Positions 34,846 to 44,566 of a stretch of DNA of 64,000 bases are shown here, piece after piece. The notes below the pieces were generated by a model that made no database searches, was not told the DNA's origin, and saw only the letters and a list, made by a program, of their open reading frames with translations. The stretch comes from Algoriphagus terrigena DSM 22685 (GTDB lineage: Bacteria > Bacteroidota > Bacteroidia > Cytophagales > Cyclobacteriaceae): the NCBI RefSeq assembly GCF_000429445.1, contig NZ_AUBW01000014.1, positions 62,001 through 126,000 on the forward strand. The letters run 5' to 3'. Every line of letters begins with the position of its first letter. The first letter of the stretch is position 1. Made by a program: the position numbers and the translations under genes.

Positions 34846-36165
34846 TTATGGGTTTACGTCCTTCGATTTCATGTGGAAAAAATTCTCGCCGAATTTTAAT
34901 CCTTCCAACTTGAAATTAATGACTGTCCTTCTGGGGCTTTTTGAAGAAAAAGACGTCTCCATCCAGCTGGTTTTTGATCTGCATTCCTCAAAGTCATTCC
35001 AAAACTTTTTAAAGTCTGAGTTCCTGATAAATGTCCTTCGGTCATTATCAGAAAAGGGCACGACAAAGCACAACGAAATATCCGTAAACCGAAACTCTCC
35101 AACAACATGAGGGAAAGCATGCTCATTTATCCTTCTTCTATATGTAACCAACATTGGGTCATTGACATAAAAATCGTGACTTTGAGCTATCATAATATTG
35201 GGCAGAAGACCTGCGGAAAAATTTCCGTTAACCCAATCGATAGTTCTTTGCACACTTGCTAGTTCTGGATTGTCGAGAACATTAATGATCATCTTCACCA
35301 AACTTCTATAGACATCTTGGGGAATAAAAGAACTATTGGTTTTAAGCTTTAAATTTAGGCTCTGGGTATTTTCATCAATATTGCCAGGGTATTTAATTTC
35401 AAATCCTTTTTCGGGATGGAAAACGAAATCTTTCCCGACCAATTTTTTCTTTCCTCCCTTGCCCTTTATTTCATTTAACGCCCTAAAAACGGAAAAGTAT
35501 TCTAGCAGGGATTGTTCAATACCTCTTCCAAATTTGCTATTGCAATTATCACACTCATCAATGGAAACGAGCTTCTTATTCCCAAGTGACTCTGGGATCA
35601 CATGTGCTTTGTTTCGAAAAGACACAAGACCGCCGGTTGCGTCAAATTGGCCATTTTGTCCCCCGCAAAACCTGCAGACGCGGTCCATTTTATGAGATCC
35701 TTCGTATCCCACAAGCCTTCTTTGATGCCCATAGAAGCTGAGATCATATTTCTTGAGCAAAGCCAATGCGTCTTTTGAATGAGCAACTTTGTTAACGGGA
35801 ATCCCATTCTTGTCATGAATTTCTCTCAGACTATCAAAATACTGCATGAGCCTTTCTGTTGAGTCTATTGTACCGAAAACAACAAAGAAAAAGTGATTTT
35901 TGGGCAGAGACTTTAGAAATCTTTGAAAGAAATTAATCTCTTTTGGAATGCGATCGGCGTTGGCGTTAACAAATTCAATAAAGTTTTCAAATAGTTCGCG
36001 TGAATTGATTTGTACGGGATCTATTCGGATAGACCGACTCTCATGTAAATACTCATATTTAAAAATTGTCAGAAATTCCCCTAATAAATCAAAATCACCG
36101 TTCCATTTCAGCACGTAACTTTCCTTGAGAGATATAAAACTGAATATATGTGATCTTATAGTCAT
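34846..36165 (-). CDS. HNH-endonuclease domain protein
   Basis: 439 aa. A zinc-finger HNH core spans about 163-215: CRFCGG, then KAHVIPESLGN, then CDNCNSKFG. The N-terminal 160 residues and the C-terminal 220 are unrecognised. HNH proteins of this kind are common in defence islands. The direction and AT-rich composition match its neighbours. Confidence 0.8.
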   Translation of the reverse strand: MTIRSHIFSFISLKESYVLKWNGDFDLLGEFLTIFKYEYLHESRSIRIDPVQINSRELFENFIEFVNANADRIPKEINFFQRFLKSLPKNHFFFVVFGTIDSTERLMQYFDSLREIHDKNGIPVNKVAHSKDALALLKKYDLSFYGHQRRLVGYEGSHKMDRVCRFCGGQNGQFDATGGLVSFRNKAHVIPESLGNKKLVSIDECDNCNSKFGRGIEQSLLEYFSVFRALNEIKGKGGKKKLVGKDFVFHPEKGFEIKYPGNIDENTQSLNLKLKTNSSFIPQDVYRSLVKMIINVLDNPELASVQRTIDWVNGNFSAGLLPNIMIAQSHDFYVNDPMLVTYRRRINEHAFPHVVGEFRFTDISLCFVVPFSDNDRRTFIRNSDFKKFWNDFEECRSKTSWMETSFSSKSPRRTVINFKLEGLKFGENFFHMKSKDVNP

Positions 36166-36229
36166 TATCGCTAAGAGTTAAATGCGATGGAACATAGTGC
36201 CTGCCGGAATGAATGGTTGTTACTTCTTT

Positions 36230-37216
36230 CTAATTGATCTCGGGAGAATAGGTTATACCTCCAGCGTTTAAGTCAAAAAACAGGGATTCCTTTGACAAAT
36301 TCGGAGAGTTACAATAAATGATTGCCTTTCTGACATAGTCTGATAATATAAGGTAATCTTCCAATATTTGGCCTTTGTAGTGTCCTCCATGGACTATTGC
36401 ATTTCTTTGGCCGTAAAGCTTTTTGATCTTCCGGTAACTATCCTGGAACTGATCCTTGTTTGCAGAAATCACAAGAGACAGATGCCTCGCAATGGTATGG
36501 GCTATCTGATCCTTTCCAAGATTGAAGAGACTTTCCAAGCATGTCATCATTGTGATAAAGCGCAAGCGTACGTCTGGTAGATCATAGGCAACGCAGAAGT
36601 TCTTGACGGCCAACTCAACAAAGGGATTAATGTCATATTTAGCTGTCAATCTATCGGACAACATCTGCGCCTCTTCATCACTCAAGGTGTAGCTACCACT
36701 TGCTCCTATCGATATCTCTACCTTTCTCAATCCAATTTGCCTGCTCTCGGAAGTAATGGAGAAAAACTGGGAAACGCGTATTTCACCGATTTTGAAAAGG
36801 CGTAGCTGCAACAGAAGATCCTGGGTAAAGTTAAAAAACACGTTAAACTCGCGCGTTTCAACCAAAAAATCCGTTTGATCGCCCAATAATTCAAAATCAG
36901 CTATCCGTCGTAGCAAAATAATTCCGGGAAACTCAAGGTGCATAAACCGAAATCCAAACGAAATTGAATGGATTAAAGCGTGATGGAGTTCGTGAGAAAT
37001 ACCGTGCTGTTCCCGTCCTATCATCACAGGTAACGGTCTATTCATGACTTTGGGAACATTTACTATCTCAGAAAAATCACGCTCAAGTATCGAGGCATCT
37101 ATCCATAGAAACCGATAACCAAGTCGTTCCAGTGCTGGATTGAGCTTGAGAATAGACCGGTCCGCATTCAGGATATGAGCGAACGATTCAAATCTATGCT
37201 TACCAATGTTTATCAT
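36230..37216 (-). CDS. ApeA-like HEPN-domain protein
   Basis: 328 aa. The C-terminal HEPN domain contains RNAIVHG, the Rx4H ribonuclease motif, after a helix with MTCLESLFNLGKDQIAHTI. The N-terminal part is a large alpha/beta region as in ApeA-like proteins. HEPN RNases cut tRNA or mRNA in abortive infection. The first 15 codons and upstream 50 bp are duplicated at 38332-38392. Confidence 0.8.
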   Translation of the reverse strand: MINIGKHRFESFAHILNADRSILKLNPALERLGYRFLWIDASILERDFSEIVNVPKVMNRPLPVMIGREQHGISHELHHALIHSISFGFRFMHLEFPGIILLRRIADFELLGDQTDFLVETREFNVFFNFTQDLLLQLRLFKIGEIRVSQFFSITSESRQIGLRKVEISIGASGSYTLSDEEAQMLSDRLTAKYDINPFVELAVKNFCVAYDLPDVRLRFITMMTCLESLFNLGKDQIAHTIARHLSLVISANKDQFQDSYRKIKKLYGQRNAIVHGGHYKGQILEDYLILSDYVRKAIIYCNSPNLSKESLFFDLNAGGITYSPEIN

Positions 37217-37267
37217 TCAGAAATGTAATATTAATAGTTATACCATGTTGAAGCTGGCACAGAAGTA
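37201..37267 (-). repeat. 5' end of HEPN gene, direct repeat copy A
   Basis: Start codon region and upstream sequence of the HEPN gene. About 60 bp are closely matched at 38332-38392, sharing TACCAATGTTTATCATTCAG and later GTTGAAGC.GG..CAG.AGT. Confidence 0.8.
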
Positions 37268-37569
37268 ACCTCGGCCGATCATTCCATTCACCACATACCA
37301 ACCTGATTCGCAAAACTTCCTGGAAAAACGAAGACAAAACGCAGAATCAATGAATCCAAAACGCCAAAATTTAAACGGTGCCTGATTTGATCCTGCACTT
37401 TAGAATTTGAAACGATAGTGACTATTTCACTCAAACTAACCAATGTGTCCCCGCTCTAAACTGACCCACCCCTACTATCCGTGGATCTGTTGGCTAAAAT
37501 AGTGATGGGTTACTATTTATCTATCATGCCTGAGGGCCTATCTCTTCAGTTCTGTCTTTTGGAAGCAGT
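37268..37569. other. Spacer with solo IS21-family end
   Basis: At about 37443-37485 the reverse complement reads GGGTGGGTCAGTTTAGAGCGG, the multi-repeat terminal sequence typical of Bacteroidota IS21 elements. No transposase remains. Another such end lies at 47915-48000. Confidence 0.5.
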
Positions 37570-38268
37570 TTAAGTGGCATTTTTAACATAGACTTTTCCT
37601 CCGCAGGTTTGATGATCTCCTGATTTGCTAACCGTAGAATACTTAATACCATGTCTGATCGCTTTATAAGATATCGACCTAAGTGTCTTTTCGTCCCGTT
37701 TAGTGAGTAAACCAACTTCTCTTTTCAAAAAAGCATTAACCATGGATTGGGAATTATCATCACCAAACAATTGCCAGTGAGCGTGGTCATCTTTTACGGG
37801 GTCTACTGTATCAATCGTATAATCTATACTGGCACTTGCCTCGTTTGGTTTTATTCTACAACTCTTCATTTGATAAGTCAAGTCAAAATGTGACTTAGGC
37901 CCTATTAGAATCAAATCAATTGATCTAAATCGAAAAAGAACTTCTTCATTTGAGACTTCTAATAAACCAGATTTGAGTCCTGCGCATATACATTTTGCAA
38001 GTTCATCCAATGAGTATGGAATGAGACTATTTTCTTGTACCAATGATTCTATATGCTCAATTGTAGATTTATGTTGAAACCTCATTGTACCTGAGATTGC
38101 CCCAATTAATTTTCCATTTTTGAGAGAAAAAGTCTTGTCAAATTCATCTGATTGTACGCTTGATTTACTTTTTTGAATTTCTCCTTCATAAACAGCACCA
38201 CTAGAAATTCTTCCGTCACTAGCCACTACCGCAGATGATTTTGTCACAATTCCAACTATGATTGTCAT
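37570..38268 (-). CDS. Proteasome/HslV-like Ntn-hydrolase
   Basis: 232 aa. It begins MTIIVGIVTKSSAVVASDGR, so after Met removal Thr2 would be the nucleophile, as in proteasome beta subunits and HslV, with D18 and a conserved SG near residue 22. GKLIGAISGTMR matches the next strand pattern of that superfamily (LIAGFAG-like). It is longer than HslV (about 175) and no ATPase partner is adjacent. It lies alone between the HEPN gene and the methyltransferase operon and is flanked by copies of the HEPN 5' end. Peptidase activity is inference. Confidence 0.65.
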   Translation of the reverse strand: MTIIVGIVTKSSAVVASDGRISSGAVYEGEIQKSKSSVQSDEFDKTFSLKNGKLIGAISGTMRFQHKSTIEHIESLVQENSLIPYSLDELAKCICAGLKSGLLEVSNEEVLFRFRSIDLILIGPKSHFDLTYQMKSCRIKPNEASASIDYTIDTVDPVKDDHAHWQLFGDDNSQSMVNAFLKREVGLLTKRDEKTLRSISYKAIRHGIKYSTVSKSGDHQTCGGKVYVKNAT

Positions 38269-38331
38269 GTTTAATAAATTATGTCTAATTCGTCTATTCG
38301 CTCCATTTCTGCCGACAAATCAAATTTATGT

Positions 38332-38392
38332 ATACCAATGTTTATCATTCAGAAACGTAATAACAGTTAAGCCAGGTTGAAGCCGGTGCAGT
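38332..38392 (-). repeat. 5' end of HEPN gene, direct repeat copy B
   Basis: Matches 37201-37267 with few changes. Read on the minus strand, it encodes MINIGIHKFDLSAEMERIDE and soon a stop, compared with MINIGKHRFESF in the intact gene. It is a broken copy of the gene start lying on the far side of the Ntn-hydrolase. Confidence 0.75.
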
Positions 38393-38462
38393 AGTCCACT
38401 GGGTCAGTCACGCTACTTACAAGTTCGCCAACCTTGATAATTTAAAAATACATTAATTCAAT

Positions 38463-40352
38463 TCATAAATTTGGAATTTCTAAACCATATTTTTCAAGTA
38501 TAAATTGATTCGGAGTAGCAGTTAACAAAAACTCTCTTCTCTCTTCATCTGTAAAGTTATATATTCCAAAATTCTTTAAATAATTTTTACTCATAGAGAT
38601 ATAACCGGATGAATAGTCCTTTGTCGTCGCACGTATGTAATAATAAAAAAGATCAGTTTCCATTAGTTTCTTAAGCAAAATCAATTCTTCCAAATCATTA
38701 CTTGTCACGGCTATACCATTATAAAACAGCAAGTCCGTGTCCTGAGAAATAACAAATCTTGGACGCTCACAGATATGCGGGAAGAATAATTTAAGTTGAT
38801 TAATATCCAGAGATTGGCGTCTTCCATAGGCATACCAAGCCTCATACTCCCCTCGTCCCTTATCGCGATTGGCTAAAATGGCGCGATGAACAAATAAATA
38901 TCTATATGTAAGCGGAAATTCTCTCCTCAGTACTTCTTCTGTAATTATGATGACCCTTCCATCTTGAACAAAATAAGGAAAAATTATTTTCTCAATTTTA
39001 TCAGCTAAGTCGTCTGAATTCTTTAATTTATTTGCATTGACAATATTTCGACATATCCTCCGTTCTATTGGAAATATTTCATTCTCTTTCCCAAGGAAAT
39101 AATAGTTTTCATCTTCTCTAACAGGCACAAATTTATAAATGCTATTTTTCAAGGTAGCAATCCCATTCTTCGTCGTATAAAGCTCCTTAAATTGACGACC
39201 AGTTTGTTCTACCACCGACACAAAATTATCAATAACCCGAGAGTTAGTTAAATTCCATCCATCAAAATGGTTTAAATCTTGATAATCATATATTGTAAAA
39301 TCACGATTCTCTAGATTCAAAAGCTCTCTACTCCAGCATCGCCTATATCGGATTAAACCATTACTATTACCATTGGATAAGAAACAAATACATGTATACG
39401 TATTTCTATCTTTAAAAACCTGTTCACCGCCAAAATTGATAAGTTCCAGGTTGATACTTTGGTCGTTAAAGTACTGTCTTAGCGCACGGCCGTTGATACT
39501 TTTTATAAATGTGTTTACAGTGATATAACCTAAAATCCCCGTTTCGTTCAACATTTCAAATCCAATCTGAAAGAATGGAATATATAAATCAGGATGGCCA
39601 GTACGAGCTACTACAAAATTTTGTGACAAGTTCAGGGTCTCTGCGTCCATGTTCCGAGATGCCACATAAGGAGGATTACCGACAACGAGATCGAAGCCAC
39701 CATTTTGATTTACTAGAGATACATGTTCCCGCCAATCAAAATTTAAAGAATTTTCGACGTATAGGTTAAAAATGTAAAAACTCTGATCCTCCCCGCTACC
39801 AATGGCCAATAATGACAACAACAGTTTTGCCCTTTCAATACTATATCCAGTTATGTCTACTCCGAAAATATTATCCCTGAAAATATCAAAAAAACTCCTA
39901 TTTGTGATCGACTTTACTTTTTTGGCAGCAGTTAAGAGAAATCCTCCGCATCCACAGGAAATATCGGCTATCAATATTTGATCTAACAAGACGTTGGAAC
40001 GCTCAAGAGCCTGATTGACAATATACTCACGTATTGATTTAGGAGTATAAATTGCGCCATTCATAACTTTGTCTGAAGGAGAAATTACAAATTCAAACAA
40101 TTCAATTAGCCCTTCAAAATCTAGTTCACCATCACTCAGCTGACCGATAAATTCCTCTAATATCTTTGATTCATCGCTACCATCTAAAATTTTATGACGT
40201 TGTATCTCTTCATTTAAAACTTCGTCAATTCCATTTACCCTTAAGTACGCACTGATGATAATACTGTTGACTTTAAAGGTGTCATCCGAATACTTACGTA
40301 ATAAATTAAAAATTCCAGAAACCATTAAATTCCAGTTAATAGTTGCGGCCAA
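38463..40352 (-). CDS. Adenine-specific DNA methyltransferase (Eco57I/TaqI-like)
   Basis: 629 aa. SAM-binding motif I is ADISCGCGGFLLTAA and the catalytic motif IV is VVGNPPYV near residue 230; the entry helix ISPSDKVMNGAIYTP is typical. The C-terminal half (about 370-600) resembles a TaqI-like target recognition region. I see no nuclease domain, so it is probably a modification-only enzyme. Its start overlaps the preceding gene by 28 bp. Last gene of the four-gene operon starting at 44566. Confidence 0.85.
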   Translation of the reverse strand: MAATINWNLMVSGIFNLLRKYSDDTFKVNSIIISAYLRVNGIDEVLNEEIQRHKILDGSDESKILEEFIGQLSDGELDFEGLIELFEFVISPSDKVMNGAIYTPKSIREYIVNQALERSNVLLDQILIADISCGCGGFLLTAAKKVKSITNRSFFDIFRDNIFGVDITGYSIERAKLLLSLLAIGSGEDQSFYIFNLYVENSLNFDWREHVSLVNQNGGFDLVVGNPPYVASRNMDAETLNLSQNFVVARTGHPDLYIPFFQIGFEMLNETGILGYITVNTFIKSINGRALRQYFNDQSINLELINFGGEQVFKDRNTYTCICFLSNGNSNGLIRYRRCWSRELLNLENRDFTIYDYQDLNHFDGWNLTNSRVIDNFVSVVEQTGRQFKELYTTKNGIATLKNSIYKFVPVREDENYYFLGKENEIFPIERRICRNIVNANKLKNSDDLADKIEKIIFPYFVQDGRVIIITEEVLRREFPLTYRYLFVHRAILANRDKGRGEYEAWYAYGRRQSLDINQLKLFFPHICERPRFVISQDTDLLFYNGIAVTSNDLEELILLKKLMETDLFYYYIRATTKDYSSGYISMSKNYLKNFGIYNFTDEERREFLLTATPNQFILEKYGLEIPNL

Positions 40353-41122
40353 ATTGCAGCGGGATTCCAGAAAATGTCTTGTTGAGCAAAGGGCTTCCAG
40401 TGTGAGGCCTTAGTATGCGCATATGGTTTCCATATGTAAGATTGATAATCGCGAACGAGATTTACGTACTCCCCATCTTGGCGCAATTTTCGCCACGACG
40501 TCGAGAAGAAATTAGATAGGACAAAATCTACACCTAAAATAATATCCATCGGGTAATGAACCACCCGGGGTGCATCTAAAATCAAAGAATTGCCGAAATC
40601 TCTAAACTTCTTTTCCAATTTCCTCCCTCCAAATTGAAGATGATAAATCGGGTGACAATCTTCCGGGGTATTATCTCCATCTTTGAAGATGTGTCGATCA
40701 AGGTGATATGACGTAATCAGTTCAGAGCTTTTTCCGGTATTTCCATTAACATAATTTCCACTAATTACAATATTAAACTCAAGGTATCTATATGGATCGC
40801 AAACCACTTTGAACTCTTGATAGTCGGCAATGAGACGCACACTTAAAGACAAACAAAGATTTGTTGCGTTTTCGGGGTGTGTATGCCTTGGAAGTTGCTC
40901 AAAATAGAAATTTATATCCCCGGTATCGTAACCCCAAAAATCATAGTTAATTGGATCACTAAGTTCGATCTTGGGAACATAATCAAAATTTTTTATTTGA
41001 TTAGCCGCTTCAAAAATTTTAGATGTGTCACAAATCCCAGCTTTATTGAGAACACGCCCAAATTGCTCCAGCTCGCTTGCTCTGCTAAGACGAAAAGCCC
41101 TTGCTCTATTATTAATTGCCAT
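40325..41122 (-). CDS. Unknown protein of the methyltransferase operon, 265 aa
   Basis: Soluble protein, unknown family. Notable segments are DINFYFEQLPRHTHPENATN near residue 75, a strand-rich middle, and an aromatic C-terminus (YQSYIWKPYAHTKASHWKPF). Its ATG overlaps the previous stop by one base and its end overlaps the methyltransferase start by 28 bp, so it is translated as part of a coupled operon and probably belongs to the same complex or pathway. Confidence 0.7.
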   Translation of the reverse strand: MAINNRARAFRLSRASELEQFGRVLNKAGICDTSKIFEAANQIKNFDYVPKIELSDPINYDFWGYDTGDINFYFEQLPRHTHPENATNLCLSLSVRLIADYQEFKVVCDPYRYLEFNIVISGNYVNGNTGKSSELITSYHLDRHIFKDGDNTPEDCHPIYHLQFGGRKLEKKFRDFGNSLILDAPRVVHYPMDIILGVDFVLSNFFSTSWRKLRQDGEYVNLVRDYQSYIWKPYAHTKASHWKPFAQQDIFWNPAAIWPQLLTGI

Positions 41123-42210
41123 TACTGTAAAGAATTAAGAATATTCCTATAGCGTTCCCGTTCCCCAGGATGAATACGCAGTCCGGCATCTCTTTTTACT
41201 CTTTCCAATGCAGCCTCTATTGACATGTACTTTGTGTCCTGCCAGGGCAAGGGTTCCGGTCCGTCAATTCTCAAGCCCTCCCTCGGATCGAGAGGCTGAT
41301 TATACCCTTGACAAATCGCCCAATAGCGATAGCTCGTCGCTTTAGGCAATGGATCTGCAACGACCAATCTACCATCGAATTTCTTATTTAGCATTTCCAC
41401 TCTATCGCGAGCATCTAATGTAGCAAGTGGTTGTGGTTCAACATTTACCTCCCACCACTTATTTAACTTATGCATCCACCAGCGATTCCATCCAGATGAA
41501 AATACTCCAGTATATTTGCATTCTTGAAGGTGTTCTTTAGCAAAATCCGACCATGTTTCTGACTGTTTAATATCTATACCAAGTCTTGCTGCTAAATAAG
41601 ATTCATCAATCAGTGGGCCAGGCTTGCGGATCAGTTCATCAAGGATATGTTTCGAATAACTATAGGAAACTGTTCCCTCGCCGGTAATTAGTTGTTCAGA
41701 AAATATACGCTTATCAAGTCCTTCCAGGTTCTCAAGATCGAGCATTTTTGCAATATTCGGCTTCCACCTCGCAATGGTGAAATATGCTTCCGCAATTGCA
41801 TGGATTTTGACCTGCAATTTCTTATCGGTAATTCTTTCTTTGGTGAAAAGGATATCAAATAATTGCTTACTTAACGTATCCCCACTGAAAGCCGCATTCA
41901 TTTTTTGCTGGGTAGTAAACAAAATTAGAGGCATTTCATGTGACCACTCTCCTTCACTTACTTTTGTACGCAACTGCTGCGCTAATGTAGTAGCAGAATA
42001 ATAGGCCTTTCGATCGCCAGAAAGGTTTTCATCTAATTTGAGATCCAAAATCAACCCCTGATACTTACCTCCATCTTCAAACAACTCTGCTAGTTGTTTT
42101 TCAAATGACGTTGGTCGTACAGCTGTAACATGAATTAATCCTGTCGTATTGAACCCGTCAACAATGCTGTCTTTAGGGTCATCATCTATGTATAATAAAT
42201 TATAAGTCAT
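41122..42210 (-). CDS. Response-regulator-like receiver protein, unusual output domain
   Basis: 362 aa. Residues 1-140 form a receiver domain: acidic pocket DDD at 9-11, phosphoacceptor D56 in GLILDLKLD, Thr in ILFTTQQ and Lys in FTKERI. The remaining 220 residues contain no known DNA-binding domain; Trp-rich segments (SGWNRWWMHKLNKWWEVN) suggest a binding surface. Overlaps the kinase by 11 bp. Likely receives phosphate or another signal from the kinase and acts on the two downstream proteins. Confidence 0.78.
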   Translation of the reverse strand: MTYNLLYIDDDPKDSIVDGFNTTGLIHVTAVRPTSFEKQLAELFEDGGKYQGLILDLKLDENLSGDRKAYYSATTLAQQLRTKVSEGEWSHEMPLILFTTQQKMNAAFSGDTLSKQLFDILFTKERITDKKLQVKIHAIAEAYFTIARWKPNIAKMLDLENLEGLDKRIFSEQLITGEGTVSYSYSKHILDELIRKPGPLIDESYLAARLGIDIKQSETWSDFAKEHLQECKYTGVFSSGWNRWWMHKLNKWWEVNVEPQPLATLDARDRVEMLNKKFDGRLVVADPLPKATSYRYWAICQGYNQPLDPREGLRIDGPEPLPWQDTKYMSIEAALERVKRDAGLRIHPGERERYRNILNSLQ

Positions 42211-44566
42211 ATTGAGAGATTTCCTCTTCAGAGGCGATTGGTACCTCTATACGAAATGTTGTTTTATATCCTTCATCGGGAGATGACAGAAATATCTCCC
42301 CTCCATAACTAAGCACGATATCGCTAATAATCTTCAAGCCAAGGCCCGTGCCGGCGATTTCCTCATGAATGGTTCCTGAATGGCCAGCTTGACTAGAAGT
42401 AGTAAAAAAAGCTTTAAATACTTTTTCTTCATTTTCTGGTGGAATCCCATCGCCGTTGTCACTGAACTCCAGATACACGACTTCATCTGTTTTACCCGCC
42501 TTTATTCTAATATTTCCCAGGATTTTTGCCCGCTTAATCGCTTTTTTGCTGTTACTGTAAAGGTTATAGAGTATCGATGCCCATTCTGACGGGTGCATTT
42601 TACAAGTGAACAAACCATAATCACTAAAAATTGGAGAAACTGTTAATGAACTTCGTTCAGTATCTGGAACTATTACTGTTAAAAACCGATTAATCACATC
42701 ACGCAACTCAATTACAGTCAGCTCCCGTTGTACATTCTGCGAAATAGTTTCGTCGAAATAAGAGGCATATGTATTAAAAGAGTTGAAGGAAGTTTTCAAT
42801 CTTAATGCCCTTTTTTGTAGTTCGGATCCTTCATCTGTATTATCAATTAAATACTCCGAGTCAACATCGAACGCTGGAAGATACTGCTTTATTTCATGAG
42901 TAAATTCACCAATTGTTAAGCCCAAGCCAGCAAGTACCCGAAGCATGCCAATTTCTTCCAAACTTTCCGCAGCAGCGCGTAACTTCTCCGCAAACTCCCG
43001 GAATCTTTTTGAACGATCTTCTGATGACTCATTCCTTTTCTCGTTTTTATCTTCGCTTCCCCGATCTGGTTCTTCATTAGTTCTGATTCCATTCGAGAGT
43101 TTATCATCTTTCTCTTTGTCAATCTCATCTGCTAAACCCTCAAGTTCCCCAGCAAGATCACTTACCTCTTCCGCGGCAGTCCTTTCTTCTTTTAGGTAAT
43201 TTTTCTGTCCGGTTGTTTGTTTCTTTTTTCGGAAATCCGCAATCCGTAGTACCGAACCCAAAATCGACCGATAAACAAAATCTACCAACTCGTCGTAAGC
43301 GGCATCCTTAAACAAGCCTTCACGACTAGACAATTCATGAAAAGTTATATTACTTGGATCAGTTATTTCTACGAAGCCAAAAAAATTGTTATTACCATGG
43401 GATGGGAGAATAACACGTCTTCTTAGGGACTCATCCAAGCCCAACCAATCATTCTGAGGTTCGCCATAGGGAAGTACTCTGAACCCATTTCGATATAAGC
43501 GAAAACCACCGGCTTCATTGGCTTTTTGTTGAATGTAACCAGTTACCATTTTAGGAATCATCCCGATATTATATATAAAATAGTAAGCTTTAAATCTTAC
43601 ATTTCTAATGTGTTTGAAAGATTGGCCTTCTATTCTCACACTACTACTAATATCAGAGTGATCGTAAAGTCCTAATTTAGGACTAGAAATATCCCATGAT
43701 CCATTTCCTACACCGTCAACCTCTCCTGAAATTTCTGCCAAAGCATGTTCAAAAATCATTGTATCACTATCTGCCACTTCTTCCAGGCCTCCATTGATTG
43801 ATTGCCAGCATCTAATCTCAAAACCAGGATCAGAAAACTCAATCAGATCAGATTTCAGATCGTTTTGTGAGGAATCAGATTTAGAAAGTGGAAATGGCTG
43901 GATCACATCAATCGAATATTTATACACCCGCCGAATTGCAGCCCCCGTCCATGTTTCTCGAAGGTTACTAATAGTCAAGGTTGTACCTTTTTGACGTTCC
44001 TTTGGGACTTCAGTAATGGCGTTAGAGATGACAATGAGGTTCTGATCCTTGTCGAAATGAGACCAGTCAATCTCAATCTTCAATGCAAATAGACTTTCAT
44101 CAGTCTGGGTTACAATTGTCAGCTTGCTTCCGAGACGTTGTGTGGCGAATCGCCCTATACCCTTCTTTCCCGCCCTTGCTCTTTTGTAAGTTGGAGAAAT
44201 GGGATTGTGGAACTTATCTGATGAGGAAATTTTCATAAAGCCGTTCACCAACTGATCTTTAGTCATTCCGTGTCCATCATCTTCTAATGTAAGGGTGCCA
44301 CCTGATAAATTAGCATCGTGAAAGATTATCTCAACATATGTAGAATCAGCATCATAGGCGTTCTTAACCAACTCTGAAACTGCGGTTTCATGTCGAGCAA
44401 CAAGTTCCCGCCCAAGGCGGTCAATTACACCGGCATCGACAGAAAATCTAACATGCTCGTTGTCAAATGATGCTAGTTGAGTAGATAATTCAAGAATCCG
44501 ACTATAGTTCCCGGGTTCAATGTCCAACGTAAGTGATAATTGCTTTCGAATTTCCTCTTCCTTCAT
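42200..44566 (-). CDS. Double GHKL protein: MORC/Hsp90-like plus histidine-kinase domains
   Basis: 788 aa. The N-terminal ATPase has an N-box (ETAVSELVKNAYDAD, about 60-74), G1 DDGHGM (96-101) and G2 GKKGIGRFA (133-141), as in Hsp90/MutL/MORC-type proteins. A charged coiled-coil linker follows (about 460-540). The C-terminal half is a histidine kinase, with a likely phosphoacceptor His in TIGEFTHEIKQY and a second ATP lid (FSDNGDGIPPENE, GTGLGLKI). It has no membrane helix, so it is a cytosolic sensor. First gene of the operon. Confidence 0.85.
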   Translation of the reverse strand: MKEEEIRKQLSLTLDIEPGNYSRILELSTQLASFDNEHVRFSVDAGVIDRLGRELVARHETAVSELVKNAYDADSTYVEIIFHDANLSGGTLTLEDDGHGMTKDQLVNGFMKISSSDKFHNPISPTYKRARAGKKGIGRFATQRLGSKLTIVTQTDESLFALKIEIDWSHFDKDQNLIVISNAITEVPKERQKGTTLTISNLRETWTGAAIRRVYKYSIDVIQPFPLSKSDSSQNDLKSDLIEFSDPGFEIRCWQSINGGLEEVADSDTMIFEHALAEISGEVDGVGNGSWDISSPKLGLYDHSDISSSVRIEGQSFKHIRNVRFKAYYFIYNIGMIPKMVTGYIQQKANEAGGFRLYRNGFRVLPYGEPQNDWLGLDESLRRRVILPSHGNNNFFGFVEITDPSNITFHELSSREGLFKDAAYDELVDFVYRSILGSVLRIADFRKKKQTTGQKNYLKEERTAAEEVSDLAGELEGLADEIDKEKDDKLSNGIRTNEEPDRGSEDKNEKRNESSEDRSKRFREFAEKLRAAAESLEEIGMLRVLAGLGLTIGEFTHEIKQYLPAFDVDSEYLIDNTDEGSELQKRALRLKTSFNSFNTYASYFDETISQNVQRELTVIELRDVINRFLTVIVPDTERSSLTVSPIFSDYGLFTCKMHPSEWASILYNLYSNSKKAIKRAKILGNIRIKAGKTDEVVYLEFSDNGDGIPPENEEKVFKAFFTTSSQAGHSGTIHEEIAGTGLGLKIISDIVLSYGGEIFLSSPDEGYKTTFRIEVPIASEEEISQYDL

